Below, piece by piece: positions 32,694-42,659 of a DNA stretch of 64,000 bases. A program made the translations under genes and the position numbers. The notes below the pieces were generated by a model. The model was given only the letters and a program-made list of their open reading frames with translations, had not been told where the DNA came from and searched no databases. Position 1 is the first letter of the stretch. Each line of letters begins with the position of its first letter. The stretch comes from Neoechinorhynchus agilis (Eukaryota; Acanthocephala), in the NCBI GenBank assembly GCA_051530055.1, contig CM121342.1, forward strand, positions 3,596,001-3,660,000, given 5' to 3'.

Positions 32694-34076
32694 TCACCAC
32701 CGCCATTTTATCTTTTCCGTATTTCTTCTTCGATTTCTCGCTTTATTTTGTCCTTCTGTTATCCCTGTAGAATCCTCATTGGAAGTATCATCACCGCTGC
32801 TCGATTCCTTGGGTGTCTTTTGTTTATCCTTTCCCCCACTTCCCTTCTTTCCATTATTTCTTCCTCCATTTCCCAATCCATTTTCTCCTTCTGTTGTCTC
32901 TACAGAGTCCTCATTGGAAGTATCATCACCGCTGCTCGATTCCCTGGGTGTCTTTTGTCTACTCTTTTCCTTACCACCCTTCTTTCCATTATTTCTTCCT
33001 CTATTTCCCAATCCATTTTCTCCTTCTGTTATCCCTGTAGAGTCCTCATTGGAAGTATCATCACCGCTGCTCGATTTCCTCGATGTCTTTTGTTTATCCA
33101 TTGAATCACCTTCCATCTTTTCCGTATTTCTTCTTTGATTTCTCACTTCATTTTGTCCTTCTGTTATCCCTGTAGAGTCCTCATTGGAAGTATCATCACC
33201 GCTGCTCGATTCCTTGGGTGTCTTTTGTTTATCCTTTCCCCCACTTCCCTTCTTTCCATTATTTCTTCCTCCATTTCCCAATCCATTTTCTCCTTCTGTT
33301 ATCCCTGTAGAGTCCTCATTGGAAGTATCATCACCGCTGCTCGATTCCTTGGGTGTCGTTTTTTTATCCATTGAATCACCTTCCATCTTTTCCGTATTTC
33401 TTCTTTGATTTCTCACTTCATTTTCTCCTTCTGTTATCCCTGTAGAGTCCTCATTGGAAGTATCATCACCGCTGCTCGATTCCTCCGATGTCGTGTTACC
33501 CATTCCCTTACCACCCTTCTGTCCATTATTTCCTCCTCCATTTCTCACTTCATTTTCTCCTTCTGTTATCCCTGTAGAGTCCTCATTGGAAGTATCATCA
33601 CCGCTGCTCGATTCCTCCGATGTCGTGTTACCCATTCCCTTACCACCCTTCTGTCCATTATTTCCTCCTCCATTTCTCACTTCATTTTCTCCTTCTGTTA
33701 TCCCTGTAGAGTCCTCATTGGAAGTATCATCACCGCTGCTCGATTCCTCCGATGTCGTGTTACCCATTCCCTTACCACCCTTCTGTCCATTATTTCCTCC
33801 TCCATTTCTCACTTCATTTTCTCCTTCTGTTATCCCTGTAGAGTCCTCATTGGAAGTATCATCACCGCTGCTCGATTCCTCCGATGTCGTGTTACCCATT
33901 CCCTTACCACCCTTCTTTCCATTATTTCCTCCTCCATTTCCCAATTCATTTTCTCCTTCTGTTATCCCCGTAGAGTCCCCATTGGAAGTTCCTTCAGCGT
34001 TTTTTGATATCGTCCTGGCGGACACGGCAACGAAGCCAAGTGCAAATATCAAACCAAAGACAATTGTGGATCGCAT
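32694..34076 (-). CDS. Secreted Gly/Asn/Ser/Asp-rich repeat protein
   Basis: Starts at MRSTIVFGLIFALGFVAVSA, a clear signal peptide (cleavage probably after VSA). The frame is open further upstream, but that part overlaps the TATA box, so 34076 is the start. The mature protein, about 440 residues, is made of about eight imperfect repeats of roughly 50 residues. Each repeat contains SSSGDDTSNEDS, TGITEGENE and a variable GN/KKGGKG-type basic linker. Three near-identical central repeats indicate recent expansion. The chemistry is acidic Ser/Asp clusters alternating with Lys/Gly/Asn, with no cysteine. I do not recognise a family. A structural, mucus, cuticle or mineral-binding secretion would fit the composition, but that is inference. 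Confidence 0.8.
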   Translation of the reverse strand: MRSTIVFGLIFALGFVAVSARTISKNAEGTSNGDSTGITEGENELGNGGGNNGKKGGKGMGNTTSEESSSGDDTSNEDSTGITEGENEVRNGGGNNGQKGGKGMGNTTSEESSSGDDTSNEDSTGITEGENEVRNGGGNNGQKGGKGMGNTTSEESSSGDDTSNEDSTGITEGENEVRNGGGNNGQKGGKGMGNTTSEESSSGDDTSNEDSTGITEGENEVRNQRRNTEKMEGDSMDKKTTPKESSSGDDTSNEDSTGITEGENGLGNGGRNNGKKGSGGKDKQKTPKESSSGDDTSNEDSTGITEGQNEVRNQRRNTEKMEGDSMDKQKTSRKSSSGDDTSNEDSTGITEGENGLGNRGRNNGKKGGKEKSRQKTPRESSSGDDTSNEDSVETTEGENGLGNGGRNNGKKGSGGKDKQKTPKESSSGDDTSNEDSTGITEGQNKARNRRRNTEKIKWRW

Positions 34077-34144
34077 TGAAGACTGAGAGATTGATTCGTA
34101 GTTGAGAGGAGATGGAGATTTGAACTTTGAGCAATCACGAGCCT

Positions 34145-34153
34145 CCTTATATA
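34145..34153 (-). promoter_or_regulatory. TATA box of the secreted repeat protein
   Basis: Minus-strand TATATAAGG lies 69 bp upstream of the ATG at 34076. This places a start site about 30 bp downstream and a short 5' UTR. It is one of few canonical TATA boxes visible in this window and suggests regulated, tissue-specific expression. Confidence 0.65.
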
Positions 34154-34189
34154 CCCCCAATGTTTTCAAACAACTCGTTTTAAGCAATT

Positions 34190-35770
34190 TGTTGTTTAAA
34201 ATATTTTCACCAAAACATTTATGTTTTCAAGCCTAATGATTGGTAATGAGGAATCTATCATTTGATTATAACAAAACTGCCAAAGTTTATGAGGTTTCAT
34301 AATAATTTGATCAATGTACTTATTTCACGTTTAGAGCACAAATTAAATGGACTCTTTTGTATTGATCGCTGATCTCGCTTCTTAATTTTATTAATAACGC
34401 AAACTGACAAAATCAAATGGTCGAAAAATTTTAGTTTCATTCACATTCAACTTCCATATCGTTGATTGCATTATATTTTAAACTTTATTCGATTCGATTT
34501 CGCGAATTTTGTCATTCAATTTCCTAACCTTTTAGTATCCAGTCCGATTCACATTTTCCTTCGAAGAAAAATCAAGATTTTTGTTTGATTTAACGCCTTA
34601 GTCATTTCCTTTCTTAATCTTTGGCCTCACTCTTCCCATTTATTTCAAATAATTGTTCATCTGAGCTCACGATAATCTTTTCTCCATATTTCATAGTCAA
34701 TAGTCTAATGACTGACTTCAAAACGTCAAGATTCGAGACTGATAATTCTTTTTTTCACCACCATCCAATCAAATAAATCCCTTTTCTGTATAGCTTTCAA
34801 TTTTAATTCCTTGTATATTTTAGAATACATCCAAATCTCTGTTAGAATTTTTCTATAGAGAAAGGACATCAAACTCACGATTACTTTCATTATAAACCAT
34901 TTTGATGATCAAATCGTTATTCTGGTCGTTGTTAGATAAATTGTTATTTGGTCCGGCGAGCTATCAAAATCTGCGATGTTGGTCTTAAGAGAAAGCTGAA
35001 AATCGGGAATATAAAGGACACGTTAAAAAAGAAGGGGACTGGACAATACGATAGGCTCACAGGAAAGAGCCGTATATTCGGCTCAATCGACCGATCGAAA
35101 ACTTATCCAATCTGATGAATTCAGGTTAAGTATTTTTGCTCCAATCTTTTACGGAGAACACTTAGAAATTCGAAAGGATCCCGACTCTCACGGGTATCTT
35201 TAAACGAAAATTACACTGGCCAAAGACCTATCTTCGTGAACGCAATAACGCTTTACGGCGTATCGATACGACTGCAGCGATTCTAAATCGTCGACACCAA
35301 ATCACCCATTCAATTTGATTGATAAGACCGAGGAACAAATATCGACTTATAAAATAATCGATACACATTAAAAGGGTCAAAACGATGGAAGGAAACAAAG
35401 CAAAAGTTTGCCTTTAATGATCTTTAGGTGGCTCGAGTTCCGGAGTTAAACAGGAACAATCATGTCGTGCTTTTTGTGGCCAATACTTGCCAATTTTTTA
35501 GCTTTCAGTCGACTTTAAAACATTTTTCGTCCATGATCCATCCCTCTGAGATGTTACATAAGAAACTATATTTCTTTTGCCAGTTTCACGAGGACCGATG
35601 TTTTTTTTCAATAAGCGAAGTTTCAAATGTTTTGAAACATACAAACCTTGTTTTCGGCTTAATATTCACTGAGCAAAGTCTAACGTTCGTGATTACGACT
35701 CGAGACCGAAATCCTTGGTTTTAAAAAATCGTCGCGAACACTTCATTGGAAACCCAAGTTTCCAAAAGTC
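34190..35770. other. Long intergenic stretch, no gene recognised
   Basis: AT-rich. The only longer frame (35428-35724, plus) begins with GTG after a TCTTTAG acceptor-like site. It encodes a Phe-rich 98-residue peptide that I cannot match, so it could be an exon or chance. I see no repeats. Confidence 0.4.
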
Positions 35771-35773
35771 AAC

Positions 35774-36211
35774 ATGGAAGATCCGAGCGACCTAACTATT
35801 TTGGATTCCTATAACCACCATAGAATTTATCGAAAAACTACGATCGGAAAAACACTTCAGGATACCATCGGCCATTTAGTTCACTGTGGAGATATTCCCA
35901 ATGATATAGAAGAAGAAATTATGAAGATATTCGACGGTGTCATGTTGAATTCGTGGTTATTTCGGCAAGCTAAAAAAACTAAATGCTTTGGAACACTACG
36001 AGCATTTCGGCTCTACGACAATATTTTTACGTTAATCCTTAAGGATTTTCGGTTACGGAATGGAATAACACTTTCCGCGCGGAACGATGTTACTGTGATA
36101 GCTGCGAATGCAAAATGTTACCAGCGAGTTTTTAAGTCAAGGAAAGAGAAGATCGCCAAGAAAAATTCAAAAGAAAAGGAAAGCAATCCTTGGAAATATC
36201 CATTTTTTTAG
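35774..36211 (+). CDS. Divergent TFIIA gamma-subunit paralogue
   Basis: Intronless 145-residue frame. The segment YRKTTIGKTLQDTIGHLVH and the helix EEEIMKIFDGVML align with the N-terminal bundle of TFIIA-gamma. FGTLRAFRLYDNIFTLILKDF replaces the usual [23 protein letters not shown]. The final VTVIAANAK corresponds to VKIVACDGK. Like the 26.5-kb gene it ends in a Lys-rich tail. Because the core positions (YR-TT-G--LQ, G-L-----YDN-) are retained, it is probably a functional variant TFIIA small subunit and not junk. A gonad- or stage-specific TFIIA could be imagined but is unproven. It converges on the EF-hand-like gene, with 45 bp between stops, and AATAAA follows at about 36226. Confidence 0.8.
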   Translation: MEDPSDLTILDSYNHHRIYRKTTIGKTLQDTIGHLVHCGDIPNDIEEEIMKIFDGVMLNSWLFRQAKKTKCFGTLRAFRLYDNIFTLILKDFRLRNGITLSARNDVTVIAANAKCYQRVFKSRKEKIAKKNSKEKESNPWKYPFF

Positions 36212-36256
36212 AACGGAAAGATTGAAATAAATTGAAACTTAGATGGCTTTATTTAG

Positions 36257-37099
36257 TTATATTGTTAATTTAAGCGTTTTTGCAAGCTCATCAGCGAAAC
36301 GAAAAAGATCAACATGACCGTCTTCGTCGATTCCAATGTTGTGAAGAACAGCGTCCAAGATTTCATCAGAAACATTCAGTCTGCTTTTCAATTGAAATTT
36401 AAGTCGTTCAGCCTCCCCAAATCCACTTTTGTCAACATCAAGCAATTCAATTTGCTTTTTTATTTCAGGTAGATTAATTTTCGAGCCGATATCTTCGTAT
36501 TTATTATTTTCGGGCGTTTTTATCTCATCTCTATCAATGGGCGATGGAATCTGCGGTTTGGGATTTTTATTTGGCAAAATAACTTTTGCTTTCATTGGCA
36601 TTCCTTTCTTTTCAAAATCCTTCGACTCGGATTTCGGGCTCATGCAGCAAAAAACACCATTCCGGACGAATCGCTGGCCATGAGATTGCGGTTTGTAATT
36701 AGTGGATGTGATTGGCCAGTTCAGTTCAATGTCACTTTGAGCGGTTAAAATCCTTAGTTTGCAGGGGACACTTAAAAGTTGAACTTTTGATGGACGGTAA
36801 TGGCGCTGTACGGATGCGACGCTCGTTATTAATCCAGAAACGGCTAATTCCGTTACCGTCTCATTTTCAGTTAGAGAAAAAACTTCTTGATTCGACTTCT
36901 TTGTAAAACTTCTTTTTGCTCGTCGTAACAAATGAATTGCACGCTTTCTCAGTTTTAATTTTGATGATTGATTATCACGGTGCCGATTAAATATCAGTCC
37001 TTTGTATCGTCTAAGTCCTCGGATCAACATAGGTCGCGATTGTCCTGAGCGTCCAGAAATTCGTTCCGTTTCACTCGATTGAGAAGTCATTTCTTGCAT
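36257..37099 (-). CDS. Basic protein with C-terminal EF-hand-like pair
   Basis: A 280-residue intronless frame from MQEMTSQSSETERISG. The N-terminal 150 residues are Arg/Lys/Ser-rich with no domain I recognise (RRAKRSFTKKSNQ). The C-terminal 75 residues contain two degenerate EF-hand-like motifs: ELLDVDKSGFGEAERLKF (loop DVDKSGFGEAER lacks the Glu at 12) and NIGIDEDGHVDLFRFAD (loop around IDEDGHVDLFRF). They probably form a paired EF-hand fold with weak or no calcium binding. A spliced start near GQRFVRNGVFCCM is an alternative. Its 3' part is duplicated at 31.7 kb. Confidence 0.6.
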   Translation of the reverse strand: MQEMTSQSSETERISGRSGQSRPMLIRGLRRYKGLIFNRHRDNQSSKLKLRKRAIHLLRRAKRSFTKKSNQEVFSLTENETVTELAVSGLITSVASVQRHYRPSKVQLLSVPCKLRILTAQSDIELNWPITSTNYKPQSHGQRFVRNGVFCCMSPKSESKDFEKKGMPMKAKVILPNKNPKPQIPSPIDRDEIKTPENNKYEDIGSKINLPEIKKQIELLDVDKSGFGEAERLKFQLKSRLNVSDEILDAVLHNIGIDEDGHVDLFRFADELAKTLKLTI

Positions 37100-37252
37100 T
37101 TTAAAAATTTGAATTTAATCGTTTCCGATTACTATGGTTATAATTCAAAAGATTGACACCGCTAAAGTTAATTTTTCCACTGTTATTCGATGCCTCCTCG
37201 CCGTAGTTATAAATCTGAATCACAGAGATTCGATTGATTTTAGAACGGTCGT

Positions 37253-38963
37253 CACTCGAATCCTTAAGATTTTGTTTTCTGGGTAAATAATAAAAAAAAT
37301 TTTATCTTTTATTTTCAAACGCCCTCTGAGCCACAAAAAAGCAGCATCGATCGTCATTGGGCTTCGACCATTCGTCGATACTTACTGTTTTCGGAGGAAA
37401 GTTCGAGAAAGCTTTGTACCCAGAAAACGGGTTCCTTCCTTTTAACGTCTCTTTCCTTCGCTACACGAAAACTTCTTATTCTGAAACGTCGATGTCGTTT
37501 CTACGTCTTGGATCCAAGAATCTGCCTTGTCGAATAATCCGCCCTCCCCGACCAAATAAGTTTTATTTTATCATTTGCGATGGATTTTTTGAGGCCCCAA
37601 AGTGCCATCGACGCTCGTTGCTTCGAAATTTAGGACGCTCAAAATGCAAATTCGAACAAAATGCAAAACATAAATGAAAAAAGAACACATTCTGGTCTAA
37701 ATTCCAAAGATATCTCAAATCCGAATTAATCGATTATACGATTTAAATGCAAACTTCATCTTGTCATTGCCTTGCATCGGAAAAAATAAGCTCAACAATC
37801 AATTTACTTGCAATCAAGTGCCGATTTCATATTCTTGGTGACGGCTTAGTGATTGATTTATTGAAGACCAAGTAAAGATTTGTCTTCGGAGGGCGATGAT
37901 CGAAATCACGAATATTTAAGACGGAATTTACCAATGCTTACTAAATTTGGACATGTAAATGTTTACAAAGAAACAAACCTTTTATTTTTCATCTTCTTGA
38001 GTATAAGACGATGTGAAATTGAGTTCATTGAGTATCGAAAATCCGAATCTCACGAAATGTATTCGAATCTCTTTCATTGCAAATTGCAGTCATTTTACAA
38101 GGACTACGTTAAAATGATAATGGAGAAATGGAGAACTCATAATTCCGCGGACATTATGTCGGTTAATTATATGATCGTTAGAGGTTTTCATGAACCATTG
38201 GAAGCCATCTTTAAAGAAGCCAAGCATTTGTCCTACTCGGATTTTCCTCAGTTAAATTTCAAAGATCCAACTTTAGCGCTGGACTTTGTTAAGAAACGAG
38301 GAGAAGTAATGAAATTAATAGAGGAAAAACGATGCGACGAAGCCAGAAAGTTGATAAATGAGAGATGGGACAATCTCGTGGAACGGAACGATCAAGTCAA
38401 ATGTTTTCTTTGCATTCAAGAATTGTTAGATATGATGACTGAGAATCACGATCCCGTTAAGGCTTTGAAATACGTCGGTGAGAATATTGCTGGTCTCTTG
38501 TCCAATTACGAAGCGAGAAACAAATCGATATTAGAAGTTCTGTCGATGGTATCGATGAAGAAACCGTCGAAATCACCATTCGCTGCTCTGCTTGGTCCGA
38601 GAATGAGAAGTCGAACACCAAAGGAGATAAACTTCCTTCTTATGCAGGAAACCGAACGATTAGCTATCAAAGATTCAACTGGAGAAGATATCGAAGTTGC
38701 AACGATCGATGATGTCTGTCTAATCGATGCTTACAGGATATCGTTTTCTATGCTATCAATGATTGGATCTTTGGAAAGGGCACAAAGACACGTTCATGTC
38801 GACCGGGAAATTAATATTTCAGAAGTGTTTCCAATATTTTTCCAAGGCAATATTCCTGTTCGGACGGCGAACGAAATTAAGGAAAGAAGGACTGCTCATC
38901 GAGAATCCTATTTATGAAAGTGGTGACTTTTTTCTAGAATTTCGATTTTCTGGAAACAAATAG
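37253..38963. repeat. Segmental duplication, copy 1 (GID8-like gene)
   Basis: Pairs with 45604-47314 at about 99% identity in direct orientation, offset 8351 bp. Both copies include the 37320-37680 upstream part and the gene. Breakpoints are sharp: ACTCGAATCC on the left, GGAAACAAATA on the right. Confidence 0.95.
37934..38917 (+). CDS. GID8/TWA1-like CTLH-complex protein
   Basis: Frame of 328 codons from the first ATG (MLTKFGHV). Homology begins at MIMEKWRTHNSADIMSVNYM, so a start at 38114 or 38120 is also plausible. ADIMSVNYMIVRGFHEPLEAIF matches the GID8 LisH ([23 protein letters not shown]). It is followed by a CTLH/CRA-type helical region: RGEVMKLIEEKRCDEARKLIN, CFLCIQELLDMM, KALKYVGENIAGLL, and SPFAALLGPRMRSRTPKEIN, equal to SPEESPFGDLL---R-KVWSEVN. 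GID8 is a scaffold subunit of the GID/CTLH E3 ubiquitin ligase. The C-terminus (about 85 residues beyond the family) is longer and unmatched. Promoter sequence is duplicated with the gene. Confidence 0.75.
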   Translation: MLTKFGHVNVYKETNLLFFIFLSIRRCEIEFIEYRKSESHEMYSNLFHCKLQSFYKDYVKMIMEKWRTHNSADIMSVNYMIVRGFHEPLEAIFKEAKHLSYSDFPQLNFKDPTLALDFVKKRGEVMKLIEEKRCDEARKLINERWDNLVERNDQVKCFLCIQELLDMMTENHDPVKALKYVGENIAGLLSNYEARNKSILEVLSMVSMKKPSKSPFAALLGPRMRSRTPKEINFLLMQETERLAIKDSTGEDIEVATIDDVCLIDAYRISFSMLSMIGSLERAQRHVHVDREINISEVFPIFFQGNIPVRTANEIKERRTAHRESYL

Positions 38964-38969
38964 GCCGAG

Positions 38970-40140
38970 ATGATTTAAGGTGGAAAATCGAGAGATGGAG
39001 CTTAGAATGACGGTATTTTAACAATTATCTTCGTTCTGTTTAGAAATTTCTTGGATTGTATTCGGGGGAGTGAAATTATTAATTGTTCTGGCGCAACTTT
39101 ACTCTTGACCTCCCCGATATTGATTTATTGTAGTCAAACTAGTCAACTAACTTAAAAAAAAGGATAGACCAACATAAAGATTGCTTAAGAAGGGGAGACA
39201 CGTCGTTTGCAATTCGGAACCACGATGTGTGGACAATGCATAAAAAATTGATTTTTCGAACGGTGCAGTAAGGAAACTGAAGGAGAAGAGTGATCAAGGA
39301 GGCGCTTTTAATGTCTACGCCGTCTTGGAATCTGAGCATAATTTCTAAAAGATAACATCAAGCTTACCACCAACAACGCTCAAGGAAGTGTGAGATCACT
39401 TTCGGACGACTCCTTCGTTTTGTTCCGCGAAACCTTGCGGTTCCCGGAAAAGATGTTTAAGATAATTTAGTTCATCAGTCGTGTTGGTTGCGCTGGTCCG
39501 TTAGGTCTTCGATTTAGATTCAATTTTAATTGTCCGATACGCCGCTAGATTGCATTTTGAATTTGCTTGAATTTCGTTGTGTTTCTTTGAGAAACTCATC
39601 AGGTGGTATTGTCCGATGATCCGAAATGACAACCTGGGAACTTTTGATACTCATTGGATTTTAAAAGTTCAAAACAGCAGCGTGAAAGGTTCATATACTA
39701 ACACGTTCATTTGCAACAAAGATTAAGAGATTTTGGTCCTCATAAAAATTCGAGTTCTGATTTGTTAAATGAATGAACTTATTTTTGAGTGGATTACGGG
39801 TTCGGTCGGGTAGGAATGTCCAAAGGGAGTTTGGATATTCCTGAGGTTCATTTCAGTTTTTATGATATCCGAGAAGATTGGACAGTATAGAAAAAAAGAG
39901 CGGTCGAATCGCCCCATCGTTAACTCGATAAATATTTCAATTTGAACCAATGAAGCGATACAATTCGCCAATTAATTCTCGCTCATAACGATCATTTCTA
40001 TAGTTTGAATCTCAACTTTCGTCACCAACAGAAAGACCCTTCACACTCGCAAACATTATTCACCGTCCTATATTTCACATCTCTAACGCACGAGTGAAAA
40101 GACGTTCTTGATGCAAGATCGGAATAATGAGCAAGTAAAC
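38970..40140. other. Intergenic stretch, no feature recognised
   Basis: No gene, repeat or RNA is recognisable. Short frames have no conserved character. Confidence 0.45.
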
Positions 40141-40144
40141 TGAA

Positions 40145-40441
40145 ATGAGCAATCCATTGAACGAGGATTGGAAAACTTTGCGTACTGGTACACTTCAGAC
40201 TCCTGGACCATGGCTGCCAGGGAGACAGACGTTTTCGTTCGGACAACCATTCACGGAAAATTTGAATTTTTATCCAGTTAAAGAACCAACGAAAGAGAGC
40301 CATGAAATTAAAGATGGACCAATGAGCAGTTTCGGCAACAAAACCAGTGTTCTACTTCGCCAAATAACAGCGAAAATGCCATTTGGTAAGAAGGCCGTAA
40401 AAAGGGTGCGTAAGATCAAATCAAAAGTCAAATCAATGTAA
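40145..40441 (+). CDS. Hypothetical small basic protein
   Basis: Complete 98-residue frame (MSNPLNEDWKTLRTG to KSKVKSM). The N-terminal half is Pro/Gly/Thr/Phe-rich (TPGPWLPGRQTFSFGQPF) and the C-terminus is strongly basic (KKAVKRVRKIKSKVKSM). It has no signal peptide or membrane span. A GTAAGA donor-like site at about 40385 would allow splicing before the basic tail. I do not recognise it. The frame and start context are reasonable, but a short unconserved frame cannot be proved coding here. Confidence 0.4.
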   Translation: MSNPLNEDWKTLRTGTLQTPGPWLPGRQTFSFGQPFTENLNFYPVKEPTKESHEIKDGPMSSFGNKTSVLLRQITAKMPFGKKAVKRVRKIKSKVKSM

Positions 40442-40499
40442 CGGTGAACCCAATCAGAGGGCATGAATCTATTAATTGTTGCTTTTATCATTAACAATG

Positions 40500-40705
40500 G
40501 ATTTTTGTGCCCAAAAAGTGTCATCGGCGCTCATTGCTTCTAAAGGTACGAAAAAGTGTCGCTTGTGGAGTCTTCCAAAATCACAGCACCATTCACTCTT
40601 GAACACCTTCTCGCGCCTTTTTCCTTTTCATTTTAAACGCCATCTGAGCAACCGAAAGGCAACATCGATCGCCATTGGGCTTTGAACGTTCGTCGATAGA
40701 TACAA
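40500..40705. repeat. Diverged, rearranged copy of the 37.3-kb upstream repeat
   Basis: 40504-40545 (AAAAAGTGTCATCGGCGCTC) resembles 37590-37625, and 40637-40700 (CATCTGAGC, CATCGATCGCCATTGGGCTT) resembles 37321-37380. The order of the two parts is swapped, as in a permuted unit of an old tandem repeat. Confidence 0.6.
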
Positions 40706-40716
40706 ATGCGAATTGA

Positions 40717-42150
40717 CCATTCTAAGTTATCACAGCTGTAAATACTGTAAAGTCTCAATTGATTGGGATCCTTCCATGTCCTTGTGTTTGCTTTATTTTT
40801 AATTAGGAAGAGCCTCGATTTGGAACCGATCTCCAAACTCCCCAGAGAGCACTACTTCCATCCCTCGCTCAAAGAATTAATAGAAAAGAAGAGCGAGCAT
40901 TTATTATTGTTTTTATTTTATCTTTTTCAGTCATGTTTTGTACGATTTGTATAAATTCCTTCAATTGTTCATCATTTTATTGTTTTTTCTTCGCTGGAAT
41001 TCATGAAGATCATGTGTTTCCTGTTTGTTAAAAAAGAAACGATTTGTTATTAGTCAATAAAATAAATATTCTAAGTTATTTATCACAGCTGTAAATACTG
41101 TAAAGTCTCAATTGATTGGGATCCTTCCATGTCCTTGTGTTTGCTTTATTTTTAATTAGGAAGAGCCTCGATTTGGAACCGATCTCCAAACTCCCCAGAG
41201 AGCACTACTTCCATCCCTCGCTCAAAGAATTAATAGAAAAGAAGAGCGATCATTTATTATTGTTTTTATTTTATCTTTTTCAGTCATGTTTTGCACGATT
41301 TGTATAAATTCCTTCAATTGTTCATCATTTTATTGTTTTTTCTTCGCTGAAATTCATGAAGATCATGTGTTTCCTGTTTGTTAAAAAAGAAACGATTTGT
41401 TATTAGTCAATAAAATAAATATTCTAAGTTATTTATCACAGCTGTAAATACTGTAAAGTCTCAATTGATTGGGATCCTTCCATGTCCTTGTGTTTGCTTT
41501 ATTTTTAATTAGGAAGAGCCTCGATTTGGAACCGATCTCCAAACTCCCCAGAGAGCACTACTTCCATCCCTCGCTCAAAGAATTAATAGAAAAGAAGAGC
41601 GATCATTTATTATTGTTTTTATTTTATCTTTTTCAGTCATGTTTTGCACGATTTGTATAAATTCCTTCAATTGTTCATCATTTTATTGTTTTTTCTTCGT
41701 TGAACTTCATGAAGATCATGTGTTTCCTGTTTGTTAAAAAAGAAACGATTTGTTATTAGTCAATAAAATAAATATTCTAAGTTATTTATCACAGCTGTAA
41801 ATACTGTAAAGTCTCAATTGATTGGGATCCTTCCATGTCCTTGTGTTTGCTTTATTTTTAATTAGGAAGAGCCTCGATTTGGAACCGATCTCCAAACTCC
41901 CCAGAGAGCACTACTTCCATCCCTCGCTCAAAGAATTAATAAAAAAGAAAGCGAGAAAAGAAGAGCGACATTTATTATTGTTTTTATTTTATCTTTTTCA
42001 GTCATGTTTTGTACGATTTGTATAAATTCCTTCAATTGTTCATCATTTTATTGTTTTTTCTTCGTTGAACTTCATGAAGATCATGTGTTTCCTGTTTGTT
42101 AAAAAAGAAACGATTTGTTATTAGTCAATAAAATAAATATTCTAAGTTAT
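40717..42150 (+). repeat. Array H: 353-bp unit, 4 copies, each with an exon-like frame
   Basis: Units start at about 40717, 41069, 41422 and 41775 and are about 98% identical. The last one has a small insertion. Each contains a TTTTTAATTAG acceptor-like site followed by codons for SLDLEPISKLPREHYFHPSL. This exon-like peptide has a weak resemblance to the start of nucleoporin-98 autopeptidase domains (L-r-gYYt-PSl-eL), which I do not assert. Each unit ends in AATAAA-type AT-rich sequence. It looks like tandem amplification of a fragment of a gene's 3' end. Confidence 0.9.
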
Positions 42151-42179
42151 GAACACCTTTTCCGTCAGTAGATTGCAAA

Positions 42180-42651
42180 ATGATATCAATTAAAAATGCA
42201 TCGCCTGTGTTGAACAATCCGTTGAACAAGTGGAACAACACTAAAACTGGAACCGCTTCGTGTGATCTTCAATCGCAATATAATTCGACGAGACTTGGAC
42301 TCCAGTATTGTACTTTAAATCACAAGATAAATTTGTGAACATTGAACTATTCTGATGTTTGTTTATGGCAGAAAAATTAAAAGGATTTTAGTTAAATCCG
42401 ATTTTTTCCCAAAACACAATCTTGTACTCCTTTATCACAAGGTTGAAACTCTTTGTAAATTATTTATTTTACTGTCGATCAGCTCAATAATCGAAGAGGA
42501 TATCGATGTTATTGATGCAAATTTGGATATCAAAAGTACGGATCTGCCAAATCCATTTGAGTTATATAAAAACGCGGTCGCGGGCAAGTTCCTCCAATCT
42601 TCGAAACGAAAATGCTCCACGGAAGCTGAAATAAACGCTGCTGAAGACTAA
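42180..42651 (+). CDS. Possible short spliced gene, unidentified
   Basis: An ATG frame at 42180-42338 (MISIKNASPVLNNPLNK) and a later open segment ending at 42651 may be exons of one gene. The later segment follows a CTGTCGATCAG acceptor-like site and encodes EEDIDVIDANLDIKSTDLPN and KRKCSTEAEINAAED. The interval 42350-42440 resembles array E sequence (TAGTTAAATCCGATTTTTT) and would then lie in the intron. I do not recognise the product; the acidic-then-basic C-terminus is typical of a nuclear protein tail. Confidence 0.3.
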
Positions 42652-42659
42652 TATCAGCA

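Noticed and set aside
32674-34086. Long plus-strand frames rich in Ser/Pro/Phe opposite the secreted repeat protein
   Set aside because: They are the antisense of a low-complexity coding repeat. The minus frame has the signal peptide, TATA box and a single continuous frame.
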